NCBI RefSeq assembly: GCF_009184395.1
Contig: NZ_WEIC01000005.1
Location: 124,001 to 188,000, forward strand
Reading direction: 5' to 3'
DNA length: 64,000 nt
Source of the DNA: Amylibacter sp. SFDW26
GTDB taxonomy: Bacteria > Pseudomonadota > Alphaproteobacteria > Rhodobacterales > Rhodobacteraceae
Part shown: in pieces, positions 46,130-55,110 of the stretch
Layout of the letters: each line of letters begins with the position of its first letter
How positions within the stretch are numbered: position 1 is the first letter of the stretch
Program-made: the position numbers and the translations under genes
The notes under the pieces: generated by a model
What the model was told of the DNA's origin: nothing
What the model saw: only the letters and a program-made list of their open reading frames with translations
Database searches by the model: none

Positions 46130-47434
46130 TTACGCCTTCACAAGGTTTTCGTAGGCTTCCCAAATACCACTTTCATCAGCAAACTCTTTTCTAGATAAAA
46201 CAATACCTTGGTTACTTAGTAGAACCCTTTGAGGAGAGCCTAAACCTGGAAGTTGTGGCATTATTTTATCATCTTCGTCGTATAAAATAGTAAATTCTAA
46301 GCCAAGCGTTTTACATGTATTCTCAAACCATACACGGCTTTCGTCATCAGCGACACGCGTACCTGAAACCACAATATGGACACCAGAAATAAGATCAGGG
46401 AACGCGCGATGTACCGATGCTAATCTTAATAAATCAATATTACCGTAGTAATTCGCTCGGTATGGACCCAATACAAGCAGCGCGAAAATCTGATCATCAT
46501 TTGTTTTAGATAAAGCATCAGATAGCATAAAATTATTATAATCTGTTTTTTCTGGTTTGATTGGATCTGCATCTGGAAGTTTATAATCAAAGGGGATTTT
46601 CTTTCCGACCAACGGATCTATCTCTTCAAACTGTGTTCCACCATGAAATGTGCTCATTAAATCACGGACAGGTAAGACTTTGGGAACAAGATCATAGGCA
46701 TTTTGAGCCGCTTGCTTTGCCTGCTCCATTTTACCTGTATCAACATAGATCAAAGCTTGAACATAAAACCATAGTCCAACATCATAAGTTGCATTTGACA
46801 GATGGTGTTTCTTTTCTCTTATAACTTCAGCTGCATCTAAAACTTTTTGCGCCTCTTCTATATTACCTGATTGATACTCAGCCAGTGCAAGAAATCCTAA
46901 TACAAAGTCAGTTTTCACTTCAGTTAGATCAACCTTTTTACTGCGCCCCGTAATTTTTTCCCAGAAAGTAGATTTAAATTCTTGCTTAATACCGTTTTTC
47001 AATGCTGCATGCATAGCAGTAAAAGCACCCAGATCATTGTTACGCCAATAATCCAACATGATCTCTTGGTTAAGTTCAAGTTTAGATATTTTACCAAGCA
47101 ATTTGCCTTCAATAGCAGGGCTAATCTTTATACCAAATGGCCAGAAATCAGCTTTCCATTCAAAATAATTTCCATTTAAATCTGCAAAAAACGTATTGTT
47201 AAGTGGATTGCATGGACCTGTAAGCCCCAAGCCAGAGGCTGGGACATTTCCACGCCATAAAACCAACGTCCAACCTGCCTGTATACCCGCATCATGCGCT
47301 GGGCTGAAAGGGTGAACAAAAGTAACCCTAGCGCCAGTTCTTATATTGATTCTAGCTATTTTAGAACGATTAGAAACTGGAACCAATGTTTCCGAGAAAT
47401 CGCCAAGTGACGATAATGAATTTGTTTCTGACAA
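46130..47434 (-). CDS. PDZ-TPR-thioredoxin-like protein, unrecognised architecture
   Basis: 434 residues from a TTG start at 47434 with AGGAAG 7 bases upstream. Residues 28-60 read as a PDZ-like fold (TGARVTFVHPFSPAHDAGIQ, with GWTLVLWRG). A helical TPR-like region follows (about 165-250; LGFLALAEYQSGNIEEAQKV and FYVQALIYVDTGKMEQAKQA). From about 285 it looks like an AhpC/TlpA-type thioredoxin fold (FDYKLPDADP...ALLVLGPY...LEFTILYDEDDKI) but lacks a CxxC pair, so redox activity is doubtful. No signal peptide. Lower GC than its neighbours. Function unknown. Confidence 0.75.
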   Translation of the reverse strand: MSETNSLSSLGDFSETLVPVSNRSKIARINIRTGARVTFVHPFSPAHDAGIQAGWTLVLWRGNVPASGLGLTGPCNPLNNTFFADLNGNYFEWKADFWPFGIKISPAIEGKLLGKISKLELNQEIMLDYWRNNDLGAFTAMHAALKNGIKQEFKSTFWEKITGRSKKVDLTEVKTDFVLGFLALAEYQSGNIEEAQKVLDAAEVIREKKHHLSNATYDVGLWFYVQALIYVDTGKMEQAKQAAQNAYDLVPKVLPVRDLMSTFHGGTQFEEIDPLVGKKIPFDYKLPDADPIKPEKTDYNNFMLSDALSKTNDDQIFALLVLGPYRANYYGNIDLLRLASVHRAFPDLISGVHIVVSGTRVADDESRVWFENTCKTLGLEFTILYDEDDKIMPQLPGLGSPQRVLLSNQGIVLSRKEFADESGIWEAYENLVKA

Positions 47435-47492
47435 TGCTTTGCTTCCTAAAATATTCTTCTAGGAGTCACAAAACATTATAAGAAAGTTAAAA

Positions 47493-49463
47493 TCAATCCT
47501 CTTGCGGAATAACCCGCAACCCCAACTCTCGAAGCTGCTCATTGGTCGGCTCAGATGGCCCGCCCAACATCAAATCTTCGGCCCGTTGGTTCATCGGGAA
47601 CATGATCACCTGACGGATGTTTGCTTCATCAGCCAACAACATAACGATACGGTCGATCCCCGCCGCACACCCACCATGTGGAGGCGCGCCATAAGTGAAC
47701 GCATTCACCATCCCGCCGAACCGTTTTTCAACTTCTTCTTTCGGATAACCCGCCAATTCAAAGGCTTTATACATAATCTCTGGCTTATGGTTCCGAATAG
47801 CACCCGAAATCAACTCGTACCCATTACAGGCCAGATCATATTGATAGCCCAAAATGCTTTCAGGGTCATCCGCCCCCAGCGCATCCATACCACCTTGTGG
47901 CATAGAAAATGGGTTGTGGCTGAAATCGACCTTACCTGTTTCTTCGTCACGCTCGTACATTGGGAAATCAACGATCCAAGCAAACTCAAAGCTGTCTTTA
48001 TTGGTCAGCTCCAGCTCTTCACCAATCACAGTCCGCGCGCGCCCTGCAACACCTTCAAACGCTGCAGGCTTGCCGCCCAAGAAGAACGCTGCATCGCCTA
48101 CGCCAAGGTTTAATTGTTGGCGGATTGCCTCTGTTCGCTCAGGACCGATATTTTTAGCCAAAGGCCCAGCAGCCTCTAAGTATTGCGCGCGCAGCTCAAC
48201 AGCTTTGTCTTCTGCACCAGCTCCAACCAACGCGCCAATAAGATGCGATAGGAACGGCGTGTTAATTGCCGAAACCATCTGCCCTTCTTTAACAGCGGAA
48301 ACACCAAGTTTCTTGGCAACAGTATCATGCACATCAGCAATAAGAGACATAAAGCTATCATCGACTTTTACATCTGGCTTCGCACGCCAGAAGATATAGC
48401 CCATACCTGGCAAACCTTCTTGTTGTGCGAATTTGTTCATACGGTCACAGAATTTACGTGAGCCACCTTTTGGCGCAGGAATCGCACGGATTTCAGTGCC
48501 TTCGTTTTCCAGCAAGCTTGCGAAAATCTTAAACCCTGATCCTGCAAAATGCTCGGACACAACTTGCATCTTAATCGGGTTCCGAAGATCAGGCTTATCA
48601 GTCCCATACCAAAGCGCTGCATCTTTATATGAAATCTGCGGCCAGTCTTGGCTAACAGGACGGCCTTTACCGAACTCTTCAAAGATACCTTTAACAACTG
48701 GCTCAATCGTATCGAACACATCTTGTTGCGATACAAAAGACATTTCCAAATCCAGCTGATAGAAATCAGTCGGGCTCCGGTCAGCGCGCGGATCTTCATC
48801 ACGGAAACATGGGGCGATTTGGAAGTATTTATCAAAACCTGCCACCATGATCATCTGTTTGAACTGCTGCGGTGCTTGCGGCAACGCATAAAACTTACCA
48901 GGATGCAAACGTGATGGCACCAAGAAGTCACGCGCACCTTCAGGTGAAGACGCCGTAATGATCGGCGTTTGGAATTCGTTAAAGCCCTGATCGCCCATAC
49001 GGTTGCGAATGGATTTCACAACGTTTGAACGTAGAATAATGTTGTTGTGCAAAGTCTCACGGCGCAAATCCAAGAAACGGTATTTCAAACGCGTTTCTTC
49101 TGGGAAATCGGGCTCGCCAAACACTTGCAATGGCAGCTCTTCAGACGCACCTAGAATTTCCAGATCACGGATATAAATTTCAATCTCACCCGTTGGGATA
49201 TTCTTATTCACCAACTCAGGATCACGTGCCTTTACAGTCCCATCAATACGGATACACCACTCAGATCGCACCTTTTCCAATTCAGCAAAAACAGGGCTGT
49301 CGCCATCCGCCAAAACCTGTGTGATACCGTAATGATCGCGCAAATCTATGAACAAAACGCCCCCGTGATCACGTACACGGTGTACCCAACCAGACAGGCG
49401 TACAGTTTCGCCAACATTAGAAGCATTAAGACCAGCGCAAGTGTGGCTACGATAAGCGTGCAT
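47493..49463 (-). CDS. aspS: Aspartate-tRNA ligase with an extra insertion
   Basis: 656 residues from the ATG at 49463 ([13 protein letters not shown]), after GAAGGGA. Family members in this group are about 590. Anticodon-binding OB domain (1-105), class II core with motif 2 ([19 protein letters not shown]) and motif 3 ([13 protein letters not shown]). In the GAD region, after [11 protein letters not shown], there are about 65 residues (361-427) before the expected [17 protein letters not shown] resumes. The insert is in frame and hydrophilic/helical. It should charge tRNA-Asp, and probably tRNA-Asn if the archaeal-type GatCAB route is used. Confidence 0.94.
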   Translation of the reverse strand: MHAYRSHTCAGLNASNVGETVRLSGWVHRVRDHGGVLFIDLRDHYGITQVLADGDSPVFAELEKVRSEWCIRIDGTVKARDPELVNKNIPTGEIEIYIRDLEILGASEELPLQVFGEPDFPEETRLKYRFLDLRRETLHNNIILRSNVVKSIRNRMGDQGFNEFQTPIITASSPEGARDFLVPSRLHPGKFYALPQAPQQFKQMIMVAGFDKYFQIAPCFRDEDPRADRSPTDFYQLDLEMSFVSQQDVFDTIEPVVKGIFEEFGKGRPVSQDWPQISYKDAALWYGTDKPDLRNPIKMQVVSEHFAGSGFKIFASLLENEGTEIRAIPAPKGGSRKFCDRMNKFAQQEGLPGMGYIFWRAKPDVKVDDSFMSLIADVHDTVAKKLGVSAVKEGQMVSAINTPFLSHLIGALVGAGAEDKAVELRAQYLEAAGPLAKNIGPERTEAIRQQLNLGVGDAAFFLGGKPAAFEGVAGRARTVIGEELELTNKDSFEFAWIVDFPMYERDEETGKVDFSHNPFSMPQGGMDALGADDPESILGYQYDLACNGYELISGAIRNHKPEIMYKAFELAGYPKEEVEKRFGGMVNAFTYGAPPHGGCAAGIDRIVMLLADEANIRQVIMFPMNQRAEDLMLGGPSEPTNEQLRELGLRVIPQED

Positions 49464-49661
49464 TTTAAGCATCCCTTCAGGGGTTAATCCATTTCAGCCG
49501 ATACACAAGTTTAGGGAGCTTTTGTCAAGCCTGCATGGCTTTCAATGCATACTGATCTACTTTTTTAGAACAACTCGCCTTTAAATTGCCATACTGTGTA
49601 ACTACATACGTCAAAGCAGCATTTAGATTAAGCTCACAAATAACCATCAGTAAGGCGCATC

Positions 49662-50885
49662 ATGGCACTAAATCCAGGAGATTTAATGTTCGTCGGTTGG
49701 GACACCGATAACAATGATGCCGCTATGCTTGCCACCACTGACATCGCAGAGGGTGAAATCATATATTTCACCGATGACGAATGGAATGGCACCGAATTTA
49801 TCGGCAATGAGCAACTAATAGAATGGGAAGTTCCAGCAGGCGGCATTCCTGCAGGAACCGTAATCACAGTCGATATGTTCAGAAACCCAAATGGTGCAGA
49901 GGTAACTGTAGGCGGCACAGGAAGTGGTATTACAGATTACATCCGTGGTGGTGGTCAGCTTGCAGGGGCTAATGAAATGTTCTGGGCTGTTCAAGGAACG
50001 GTTGATGGAAGTAATGATTTAACGCCAACAAACTTTATAGGTGTTATTGGGAACGAAGCAGATGGCCCAGATACTCAAACGCCAAACTTAACAGGCACAG
50101 GATTAACCACCAGTAATGGCGCCATTATCATCGACGGTGATAATGATTATATGGAATTCAACGCCGATGGCGGACTTCCAGACCCAGCCACACAACAAGA
50201 GTTAATTGATGCTATTTCCAATACGTCTGATTGGGACTTGGGAAATGGTGGCGGTAATAACAATCCAAACGGGACTGGTTTTGATCTAACCTTTCCTGAT
50301 GTGGTTTGTTTCGTTGCTGGCACAAAGATTGCAACGCCCCTAGGCGCGTGCAACGTAGAAGACTTGCGCGTGGGCGATTTGGTCATCACCAAAGATAACG
50401 GTCTACAAGCCATTCGTTGGATCGGTCACAAGCATATTTCTGGCGCACGCCTATACGCCTACCCCCACCTGCGCCCCATTCTTATTCGCAAAGATGCGCT
50501 TGGTTTAGGCTATCCAAACCAAGATCTATATGTTTCCCCACAACATCGCATGTTGGTCAATGGACCACGCGTGCGTTTAATCACAGGACATGGCGAAGCT
50601 TTGGTTGCCGCCAAAGACCTTGTAAACGGCACCAGCATTATTCAGATGCCTGACACACAACGGGCCGAATATATCCACATCCTATTCGATCGCCACGAAT
50701 TGGTGACAGCCAACGGCACCTTATCCGAAAGCTTCTACCCAGGCGGGTTTGCGATGGACACGATGGAAGATAAAGCCCGCACAGAATTGTTCGAGATATT
50801 CCCAGAACTCGCAGTCAGCCCAGATAACTTCGGTCAGTCCGCACGCCCACTGACAAGAACTGTAGAGGCAAGGATGCTGGTTTAA
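49662..50885 (+). CDS. Secreted-type protein with C-terminal Hint domain
   Basis: 407 residues. The N-terminal part (NPGDLMFVGWDTDNNDAAML...) looks like a beta-rich, LTD-like extracellular domain, rich in Gly/Asn/Asp, with no classical signal. The Hint domain starts at Cys216 (CFVAGTKIATPLG) with VGDLVITKDNG, a conserved HRMLV block and the end FPEL. Hint domains act by autoprocessing (protein splicing-like) at this Cys. Such proteins are common in Rhodobacterales. TAAGG precedes the ATG. It faces the HTH-TPR gene convergently, and a related Hint protein lies 2 kb away. Confidence 0.8.
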   Translation: MALNPGDLMFVGWDTDNNDAAMLATTDIAEGEIIYFTDDEWNGTEFIGNEQLIEWEVPAGGIPAGTVITVDMFRNPNGAEVTVGGTGSGITDYIRGGGQLAGANEMFWAVQGTVDGSNDLTPTNFIGVIGNEADGPDTQTPNLTGTGLTTSNGAIIIDGDNDYMEFNADGGLPDPATQQELIDAISNTSDWDLGNGGGNNNPNGTGFDLTFPDVVCFVAGTKIATPLGACNVEDLRVGDLVITKDNGLQAIRWIGHKHISGARLYAYPHLRPILIRKDALGLGYPNQDLYVSPQHRMLVNGPRVRLITGHGEALVAAKDLVNGTSIIQMPDTQRAEYIHILFDRHELVTANGTLSESFYPGGFAMDTMEDKARTELFEIFPELAVSPDNFGQSARPLTRTVEARMLV

Positions 50886-50893
50886 GCACTGCT

Positions 50894-52792
50894 TTATGCC
50901 TCGCCCTCGAATTCAACCAATAAATCTAAAACGTGGTCCCGCACATTAGTACATTTGACGTAATATTGGCTTGTATGAACAGGATCATACACTTCCAATG
51001 CAGCATCAAGATGTTGCAATGCGCGCTGTAAATCTTGCCCAGGTGTTCTCGACACCGTTACCGACTGCAAAAATAAAGACCCTAAATTTCCCTGCGTCTC
51101 CGCCCAGTTTTGCGGTCCATCATCCCGCGTATAAACCTCTAATGCAGCCTCATAAGCCGCAACCGCACGCCCCAAAAGAGCCGTCGCATCAGCCCCTTCG
51201 GTACGGGCAGCTTGATCCCTCAACACATTAGCAAGATTATTCTGCATCATAGCCCATTTTTGCGGTTCATCATCCCGCGTATAAACCTCTAATGCAGCCT
51301 CATAAGCCGCAACCGCACGCCCCAAAAGAGCCGTCGCATCAGCCCCTTCGGTACAGGCAGCTTGATTCCTCAGCGCGACAGCAAGATTATTCTGCGTCAT
51401 AGCCCATTTTTGCGGTTCATCGTCCCGCGTATAAACCTCTAATGCAGCTTCATAAGCCGCAACCGCACGCCCCAAAAGAGCCGTCGCATCAGCCCCTTCG
51501 GTACGGGCAGCTTGATCCCTCAACACATTAGCAAGATTATTCTGCGTCATAGCCCATTTTTGCGGTTCATCGTCCCGCGTACGAACCTCTAATGCAGCCT
51601 CATAAGCCGCAACCGCACGCCCCAAAAGAGCCGTCGCATCAGCCCCTTCGCTACGGGCAGCTTGATCCCCCAGCGCGACAGCAAGATTATTCTGCGTCAT
51701 AGCCCATTTTTGCGGTTCATCATCCCGCGTATAAACCTCTAATGCAGCCTCATAAGCCGCAACCGCACGCCCCAAAAGAGCCGTCGCATCAGCCCCTTCG
51801 GTACGGGCAGCTTGATCCCTCAACGCGACAGCAAGATTATTCTGCGTCATAGCCCAGTTTTGCGGTTCATCGTCCCGCGTACGAACCTCTAATGCAGCCT
51901 CATAAGCCGCAACCGCACGCCCCAAAAGAGCCGTCGCATCAGCCCCTTCGGTACGGGCAGCTTGATCCCTCAACACATTAGCAAGATTATTCTGCGTCAT
52001 AGCCCATTTTTGTTTATCGTTCTCAAATCCCCAAACAGTTAAATTCTTTTCGTATAGGGTGATCGCATTGATGGCTCCTTGCCCCCCGAATGCGCGCGCA
52101 TGACCAGCCAAGCGTATTGCAAAACTATTGCGCATAATCGCCCCTAAATCAGTATCATACCCAGTAACAAAATCAGCAGCACGGATGATATGTTTGGTTG
52201 CATCATCACTACGCCCATCCAACAGGGCCGCATCTGCCATAGCCTGTGCAATTTTAGCGGCCTTTTCCGCCTCTTTGCGCAAACGCTCCCCGGTTTGTAT
52301 CTCCAATGCAGGTGCTAATAAATCTTCAACACCCTTGTAATCCTGTGCCACCATCAAATCTTGCGCTGCTGCAAGCATATTTGAGAGGTTATCATTAGCC
52401 AGTTCCAATTCAGCCAAACGCGCCCGCAATGAATGCCAGTCTTTTGCTGTTTGTTTTAAATAAGCAAGTAATTCGGCTTCTGACGCGGAGGGTTTTTGAT
52501 CACCAAAACTCTCAGCAATATCTTGTAACAGCTTTAGCGGTAGAACATCATCATCAACCCCTATGCCATAGCATTCAGCAAGTTCTTCCTTTGTAATGCC
52601 TAAAACACGCACCAATTCTCTAATCGTTGCAGATTGGGGCTTCGCAATTTTCGCCTTTTCAATATCAGAAATACGAGACTTATTCATTCCAGTATTTTTA
52701 CATTTATCGGCAAGTTCATCTTGGCTTAAAATTGCCAAGGTACGCTTTTCAAAAACTAATTTTCCAAATTTCTTCGCGAAAAAACTAGACAT
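50894..52792 (-). CDS. XRE-type HTH protein with tandem 50-residue TPR-like repeats
   Basis: 632 residues from the ATG at 52792, preceded by GGAG at 9 bases. An XRE-like helix-turn-helix lies at about 12-75 (AILSQDELADKC...MNKSRISDIEKA...RELVRVLGITKEEL). A helical middle (100-260) leads into six 50-residue units of the form WAMTQNNLAVALRDQAARTE...ATALLGRAVAAYEAALEV, which are TPR-like helix pairs. The units are almost identical at the DNA level (51101-52000, 150 bp each), so they expanded or are homogenised recently. The end (after 520) is another degenerate TPR. Probably a cytoplasmic regulator or scaffold. Function unknown. Confidence 0.85.
   Translation of the reverse strand: MSSFFAKKFGKLVFEKRTLAILSQDELADKCKNTGMNKSRISDIEKAKIAKPQSATIRELVRVLGITKEELAECYGIGVDDDVLPLKLLQDIAESFGDQKPSASEAELLAYLKQTAKDWHSLRARLAELELANDNLSNMLAAAQDLMVAQDYKGVEDLLAPALEIQTGERLRKEAEKAAKIAQAMADAALLDGRSDDATKHIIRAADFVTGYDTDLGAIMRNSFAIRLAGHARAFGGQGAINAITLYEKNLTVWGFENDKQKWAMTQNNLANVLRDQAARTEGADATALLGRAVAAYEAALEVRTRDDEPQNWAMTQNNLAVALRDQAARTEGADATALLGRAVAAYEAALEVYTRDDEPQKWAMTQNNLAVALGDQAARSEGADATALLGRAVAAYEAALEVRTRDDEPQKWAMTQNNLANVLRDQAARTEGADATALLGRAVAAYEAALEVYTRDDEPQKWAMTQNNLAVALRNQAACTEGADATALLGRAVAAYEAALEVYTRDDEPQKWAMMQNNLANVLRDQAARTEGADATALLGRAVAAYEAALEVYTRDDGPQNWAETQGNLGSLFLQSVTVSRTPGQDLQRALQHLDAALEVYDPVHTSQYYVKCTNVRDHVLDLLVEFEGEA
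51101..52000. repeat. Six tandem 150-bp repeats within the HTH-TPR gene
   Basis: Units begin at 51101, 51251, 51401, 51551, 51701 and 51851, with a partial seventh at 52001. They differ at only a few positions; two variants of the 3' half (AACACATTAGC or AGCGCGACAGC) are mixed between units, a pattern that suggests gene conversion or unequal crossing-over. Copy number may vary between strains. Confidence 0.9.
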
Positions 52793-52890
52793 CCGCAACA
52801 ACTCCGCAACTCAAAAGTATCACTAAAGCAACCAAACACGAACGCTTTATTCTTTTGCAAAGCCTACATTGTTTCCAGGCAAACGCCACC

Positions 52891-52904
52891 CCCAACCGGT
52901 TGGG
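52891..52904. promoter_or_regulatory. Perfect 14-bp palindrome upstream of the HTH-TPR gene
   Basis: CCCAACCGGTTGGG lies about 100 bases upstream of the HTH-TPR start (minus strand) and 29 bases before a micro-ORF (plus strand). May be an operator for the HTH protein. Confidence 0.35.
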
Positions 52905-52932
52905 TTTCACTTTACGAATGGAACCCTAAATT

Positions 52933-53070
52933 ATGAATACAAAAACAAAACTTGCGATTAATATTGCATTGATGATCTGTGCGGATCAAATACCGTTCAT
53001 CGATGCGGAAATGGTAGAATTCATCATGCTATTATTAGATTTATTATACCCAAAATCTGATCGAAAATAA
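52933..53070 (+). CDS. Possible 45-residue micro-protein
   Basis: ATG at 52933 to TAA at 53070 (MNTKTKLAINIALMICADQI then FIDAEMVEFIMLLLDLLYPK). The sequence is amphipathic/hydrophobic with no known family and no good ribosome-binding site. It fills the 313-base gap between two divergent genes. It could be chance. Confidence 0.3.
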   Translation: MNTKTKLAINIALMICADQIPFIDAEMVEFIMLLLDLLYPKSDRK

Positions 53071-53079
53071 CAACAGCAT

Positions 53080-53111
53080 ACATAAGGTGATCTCACAAGA
53101 TCGCCTTATGT
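53080..53111. terminator. Terminator-like hairpin at the end of the RTX-Hint gene
   Basis: 13-bp stem with one G-U pair (ACATAAGGTGATC / GATCGCCTTATGT, 6-nt loop), overlapping the stop codon of the minus-strand gene. No strong T-run on either side. Likely bidirectional. Confidence 0.5.
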
Positions 53112-54383
53112 ACTTAACAAAGCCGCTTCATATCGTTTTAAAAACGTTCGCGCACCCGCCATAACTGGTCTGCGCATTTCGTCTATAAGCTCTGGAAACA
53201 AAGCCTTTAGTTCTGAACGTGTATCCTTATCCAACCCATGAATGGACGCTTCCGTCACGTAGAAACTTTCCGTTTTTGCACCTTCTGACAGCACAATTTC
53301 ATGCTGATCAAACATCATATGGTAATATGTCACGCTTTCACATGCTTGCGCATAAATCGTATCTCCATTCACCAAATGTTTAGCAGCCACCAGCACTTCC
53401 TTTTCGCCAAACAATAATTCAGCGCGCCAATCACGTAACAAAATACGATGTTGCGGCGATACACGCAGCGTATCAGAATTTCCAATAGCGCCTTTTTGAA
53501 ACACAATCGGTGCAAAATCACCCTGACCAGAAACGGTGCGATGCCCCATCCATTTGATAGGCTGCATTCCATGATCCATCGTTTTCACCAAATCGCCATG
53601 AACAAGCGCCTCAATAGCGACATCACGACCATTTTGCGCCCTAATTCGCGTCCCCTTTACAAAACAAGCAACAGTAACATTCTCGACGTTAATATAGGTA
53701 AATGTGCCACCCGTTGGGCTCCCATCAGGATCAACAAAACTTACGGTGCCTCCCGTCGGCGAAAACGGTGATACAACAGCATTTGGGGGCAAATTCAGGA
53801 CATCCGTGCCAGTACCACCTTGGACAAACGTTGTATTTTCAGATGCAAACAATTGGTCGTCGCCAATCCCGCCATCCAAATTACCAGAGCCATCTGCCGC
53901 AAAAAGTATGTCATTCCCTTCGCCACCCGTCAGGTTATTGTTACCACCAGCCCCTCCGAACATTGTGTCATTACCAATACCTCCAAAAATCTGATTGGAT
54001 CCGACCCCGCCAGTCAATGTATCATCACCATCCCCACCAGACAGTTGTCCGCCTAATGACCCATCATCTGTGAAAGTGTCGTCACCAGACCCACCAATAT
54101 AGCCAGAGGCATTCAATCCAGTGGCGCCGCTTGCAGAATTATCTGCATCATTCCCAACAAAAGAAACAAAGTTGCTGAAAGTGCCAGAAAATAAATCCGC
54201 ATTCGTGTAGTTGGTCACAACACCAGTTGTCGTGTCCGTAAAAGAAATAGAATTTGCAGTGATGACAATTTGGAAGATGTCACTGACACCAGAGGCATCA
54301 ATTGTACTATCAGCGTTAATATCTTGTGCTGCCCAAAAAGCTGCATCTGTAATGTCAGCATCTGTTAATGTGATAAAGGCCAT
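53106..54383 (-). CDS. RTX-repeat protein with C-terminal Hint domain
   Basis: 425 residues. After a dockerin-like or beta-rich N-terminus (1-95), RTX-type calcium nonapeptides are seen at about 97-190 (GGSGDD, GGDGDDTL, GGIGNDT, GGEGNDIL, GGIGDDQL). The Hint domain starts at Cys240 (CFVKGTRIRAQNG) with HGDLVKTMDHG and HRILL, close to that of the protein at 49.7 kb. Expected to be secreted by a type I exporter (not in this window) and to autoprocess. AAAGGAG precedes the ATG. Function unknown. Confidence 0.85.
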   Translation of the reverse strand: MAFITLTDADITDAAFWAAQDINADSTIDASGVSDIFQIVITANSISFTDTTTGVVTNYTNADLFSGTFSNFVSFVGNDADNSASGATGLNASGYIGGSGDDTFTDDGSLGGQLSGGDGDDTLTGGVGSNQIFGGIGNDTMFGGAGGNNNLTGGEGNDILFAADGSGNLDGGIGDDQLFASENTTFVQGGTGTDVLNLPPNAVVSPFSPTGGTVSFVDPDGSPTGGTFTYINVENVTVACFVKGTRIRAQNGRDVAIEALVHGDLVKTMDHGMQPIKWMGHRTVSGQGDFAPIVFQKGAIGNSDTLRVSPQHRILLRDWRAELLFGEKEVLVAAKHLVNGDTIYAQACESVTYYHMMFDQHEIVLSEGAKTESFYVTEASIHGLDKDTRSELKALFPELIDEMRRPVMAGARTFLKRYEAALLST

Positions 54384-54468
54384 TCCACCTAGCTCCTTTC
54401 ATGCAAAACATGCACATTAAGGTCGTAGGGTCAGATTCTACCAAAAATACATATGGTTAAAGACAGTC

Positions 54469-55110
54469 CTAAGGAGACTCAATCAATTCGGCAGCAATCA
54501 GCCCACGCAAAGAGTTCCCAAGAAAGAAACCGCCTATAAGATCGCTTATGTGCAAGTTTTTCTCTCTTGCCTGCCGTGTTTCCAGAAATTCTTGCCGCAA
54601 GCACCCCGGCAAAACACCCGCAGATAAAGGCGGCGTTGCGTAAATATCTCCTTGTTTCACAAACAGATTCGTAATTGTACCTTCACAAATCTCATCTCGT
54701 TCATTCAAGAAAATCATCTCATCCACGCCTTCAGGCAGCTCACCTCTAACGCGATCATAAAGGGCGCGCTGCGTGGTTTTCACCGCTAACCACGGATCAT
54801 CAGATCGCAAACGATCTTCACTCACACCAACCCGCCACAAGCGTGGTGTTTCAGCAAGCTCATAGGCAACCACCTTGACCTGACCCGTGGCGTCCACTGT
54901 CATGCGCACGCGTGCAGGGTCTTCCGCCACGGCCTCCCCGATACTTTGCAACACAACACCACGATCGAATGGAAACCCCAACGTGCGACATGTGGCTTCA
55001 CATCGATCAATGTGCAAAGCTAAGCGTTCAAAACCACCTTTTGGTGTAAACCCAAAGGTTTCAATAATCTCTAATCCGTCTGGAGCAATTTCGTGTAACG
55101 GGCTTTCCAT
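54469..55110 (-). CDS. pabC: Aminotransferase class IV, PabC-like (aminodeoxychorismate lyase)
   Basis: 213 residues. Class IV PLP fold, with NERDEICEGTITNLFV (the conserved Glu that binds PLP nitrogen) and GVLPGCLRQEFLE. The PLP lysine is not obvious to me, so the exact activity is unproved. It overlaps the end of pabB by 40 bases, which points to aminodeoxychorismate to p-aminobenzoate conversion for folate. A shorter N-terminus than other PabC is seen. Confidence 0.8.
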   Translation of the reverse strand: MESPLHEIAPDGLEIIETFGFTPKGGFERLALHIDRCEATCRTLGFPFDRGVVLQSIGEAVAEDPARVRMTVDATGQVKVVAYELAETPRLWRVGVSEDRLRSDDPWLAVKTTQRALYDRVRGELPEGVDEMIFLNERDEICEGTITNLFVKQGDIYATPPLSAGVLPGCLRQEFLETRQAREKNLHISDLIGGFFLGNSLRGLIAAELIESP

